From positions 1 through 5,770 of the forward strand of contig CABUBX010000131.1 in the NCBI GenBank assembly GCA_902489925.1: a DNA stretch of 5,770 nucleotides, read 5' to 3'. A program made the position numbers and the translations under genes. This DNA is from an uncultured Lachnospiraceae bacterium. Its GTDB lineage: Bacteria > Bacillota > Clostridia > Lachnospirales > Lachnospiraceae. Numbering within the stretch: the stretch's first letter is position 1; each line of letters begins with the position of its first letter. The notes beneath the pieces were generated by a model. That model saw only the letters and a list, made by a program, of their open reading frames with translations, was not told the origin of the DNA and did not search any database. Positions 5,208 through 5,770 of this stretch are shown here, one piece after another.

Positions 5208-5215
5208 TATAGTAT
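5189..5215. promoter_or_regulatory. Nested dyad over the -35 of the PadR operon, candidate autoregulatory operator
   Basis: A perfect 14-bp palindrome TATATTGCAATATA (5198-5211) is flanked by a second inverted pair, ATACTAT (5189-5195) and ATAGTAT (5209-5215). Known PadR-family operators are AT-rich dyads near or over the promoter, often of their own gene. The position over the -35 fits autorepression; assignment to this PadR is inference, and AT-rich sequence makes some symmetry likely by chance. Confidence 0.5.
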
Positions 5216-5234
5216 TTAAAAAAATATAGAATCC

Positions 5235-5266
5235 AAAATATCAGCCGCCCGAAATCCGGACGGCTG
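5235..5266 (-). terminator. Intrinsic terminator of the threonine synthase gene
   Basis: On the minus strand a ten-pair GC-rich stem (5266-5257 with 5251-5242, one G-U pair) closes a five-base loop and is followed by ATATTTT. It begins 13 bases after the stop codon at 5280 and ends before the PadR operon promoter, so it insulates that operon from read-through. The T-run is short, so efficiency may be moderate. Confidence 0.8.
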
Positions 5267-5279
5267 CCACTGTCTTTAC

Positions 5280-5770
5280 TTATATATTAAGCCACTGTTT
5301 TACTGTTTTTTCCATGTCGCACACATCGCAGACTGTTGTATGACGCACCGGCGCCGTGCGGATTTCCAAAACCGCTTTTGGCTCTTTAACACCGGATACT
5401 TGACCGAGCGCATCAATTAATTCAAAGTCAGCCGTACCCTCGTATTTTTTATCGATTGCAGGCATCACACTTCCGGCAAACTTATACGGGCTTGCAGTTG
5501 ATGCAACCACTGTCTTTGTTAAATCACCGGTCTGCGCCACATACTTGTGATAAACCGTATCGGCCACAGCTGTATGCGGGTCAAGCACATAGCCGTCTTT
5601 TTCATACACTGCTTTAATCGTCTGTGCCGTCTCGGCTTCCGTCGCATAATTGCCGTAAAAATCATCCAGTGCCGCTCTCATATCGTCCGTAATTTCATAC
5701 ACACCGTTTTCCGTAAGATTTTTCATAAGCTCACGGTTCTTTTCACTGTTTTCTCCGGCAAGCTTGTAAA
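5280..5770 (-). CDS. thrC: Threonine synthase (C-terminal part, runs off the right edge)
   Basis: The open frame enters from the right edge and ends with TAA at 5280, giving 162 visible residues. An internal ATG at 5726 is not the start, because the frame continues upstream as KLAGENSEKNRELM, typical threonine synthase sequence. Diagnostic motifs are YEITDDM, DGYVLDPHTAVA and VVASTASPYKFAGSV, which are characteristic of the bacterial ThrC fold. The enzyme is a cytoplasmic PLP-dependent lyase converting O-phospho-L-homoserine and water to L-threonine and phosphate, the last step of threonine synthesis. The PLP-binding lysine and the rest of the N-terminal domain lie outside the window. No downstream biosynthetic gene follows: a terminator comes directly after the stop, so thrC is alone or last in its transcript. 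Confidence 0.92.
   Translation of the reverse strand, partial: YKLAGENSEKNRELMKNLTENGVYEITDDMRAALDDFYGNYATEAETAQTIKAVYEKDGYVLDPHTAVADTVYHKYVAQTGDLTKTVVASTASPYKFAGSVMPAIDKKYEGTADFELIDALGQVSGVKEPKAVLEIRTAPVRHTTVCDVCDMEKTVKQWLNI

Overview
The window looks like chromosomal DNA from a low-to-moderate GC Gram-positive anaerobe of the Clostridia, most plausibly a gut Lachnospiraceae-type organism. The reasons are strong GGAGG-type ribosome binding sites before most genes, AT-rich spacers with sigma-A-like promoters, and a gene set typical of that group: a MATE transporter, a stand-alone LUD protein, and a PadR plus HAAS/DUF4097 pair. This is inference from style and content; no rRNA or other marker gene is present.

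Layout, left to right. The 5' part of a Na+/phosphate symporter gene (minus strand) runs off the left edge. Behind it is a MATE-family efflux transporter gene (minus). The 156-base spacer between them carries a very regular PhoP/PhoB-type box array in front of the symporter. The MATE gene is divergent from a LUD-domain (LutC/YkgG-like) gene on the plus strand. A 218-base spacer follows; it holds a possible 23-codon gene on the minus strand and a perfect 21-bp palindrome just upstream of a short-chain dehydrogenase/reductase (SDR) gene (plus). A strong bidirectional terminator separates the SDR from a convergent two-gene minus-strand operon: a PadR-family regulator followed by a HAAS-DUF4097 protein whose C-terminal half repeats an SGD motif every 19 residues. 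At the right edge is the 3' part of threonine synthase (minus), closed by its own hairpin terminator.

How the genes relate. Only the PadR/HAAS pair is clearly an operon, with 12 bases between stop and start. The other genes appear to be independent units with their own promoters: phosphate uptake (probably Pho-controlled), drug/metabolite efflux, a LUD-type oxidoreductase-associated protein, an NAD(P)(H)-dependent reductase under an unidentified dyad-binding regulator, envelope-type regulation by PadR/HAAS, and threonine biosynthesis. No stretch longer than about 220 bases lacks a gene.

I found no mobile element, CRISPR array, tRNA, rRNA or phage signature, and no evidence for a wholly new multi-gene system. 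The parts most worth a second look are regulatory (the Pho-like array, the 21-bp operator, the PadR operon promoter dyad), the small basic ORF, and the regular 19-residue solenoid.
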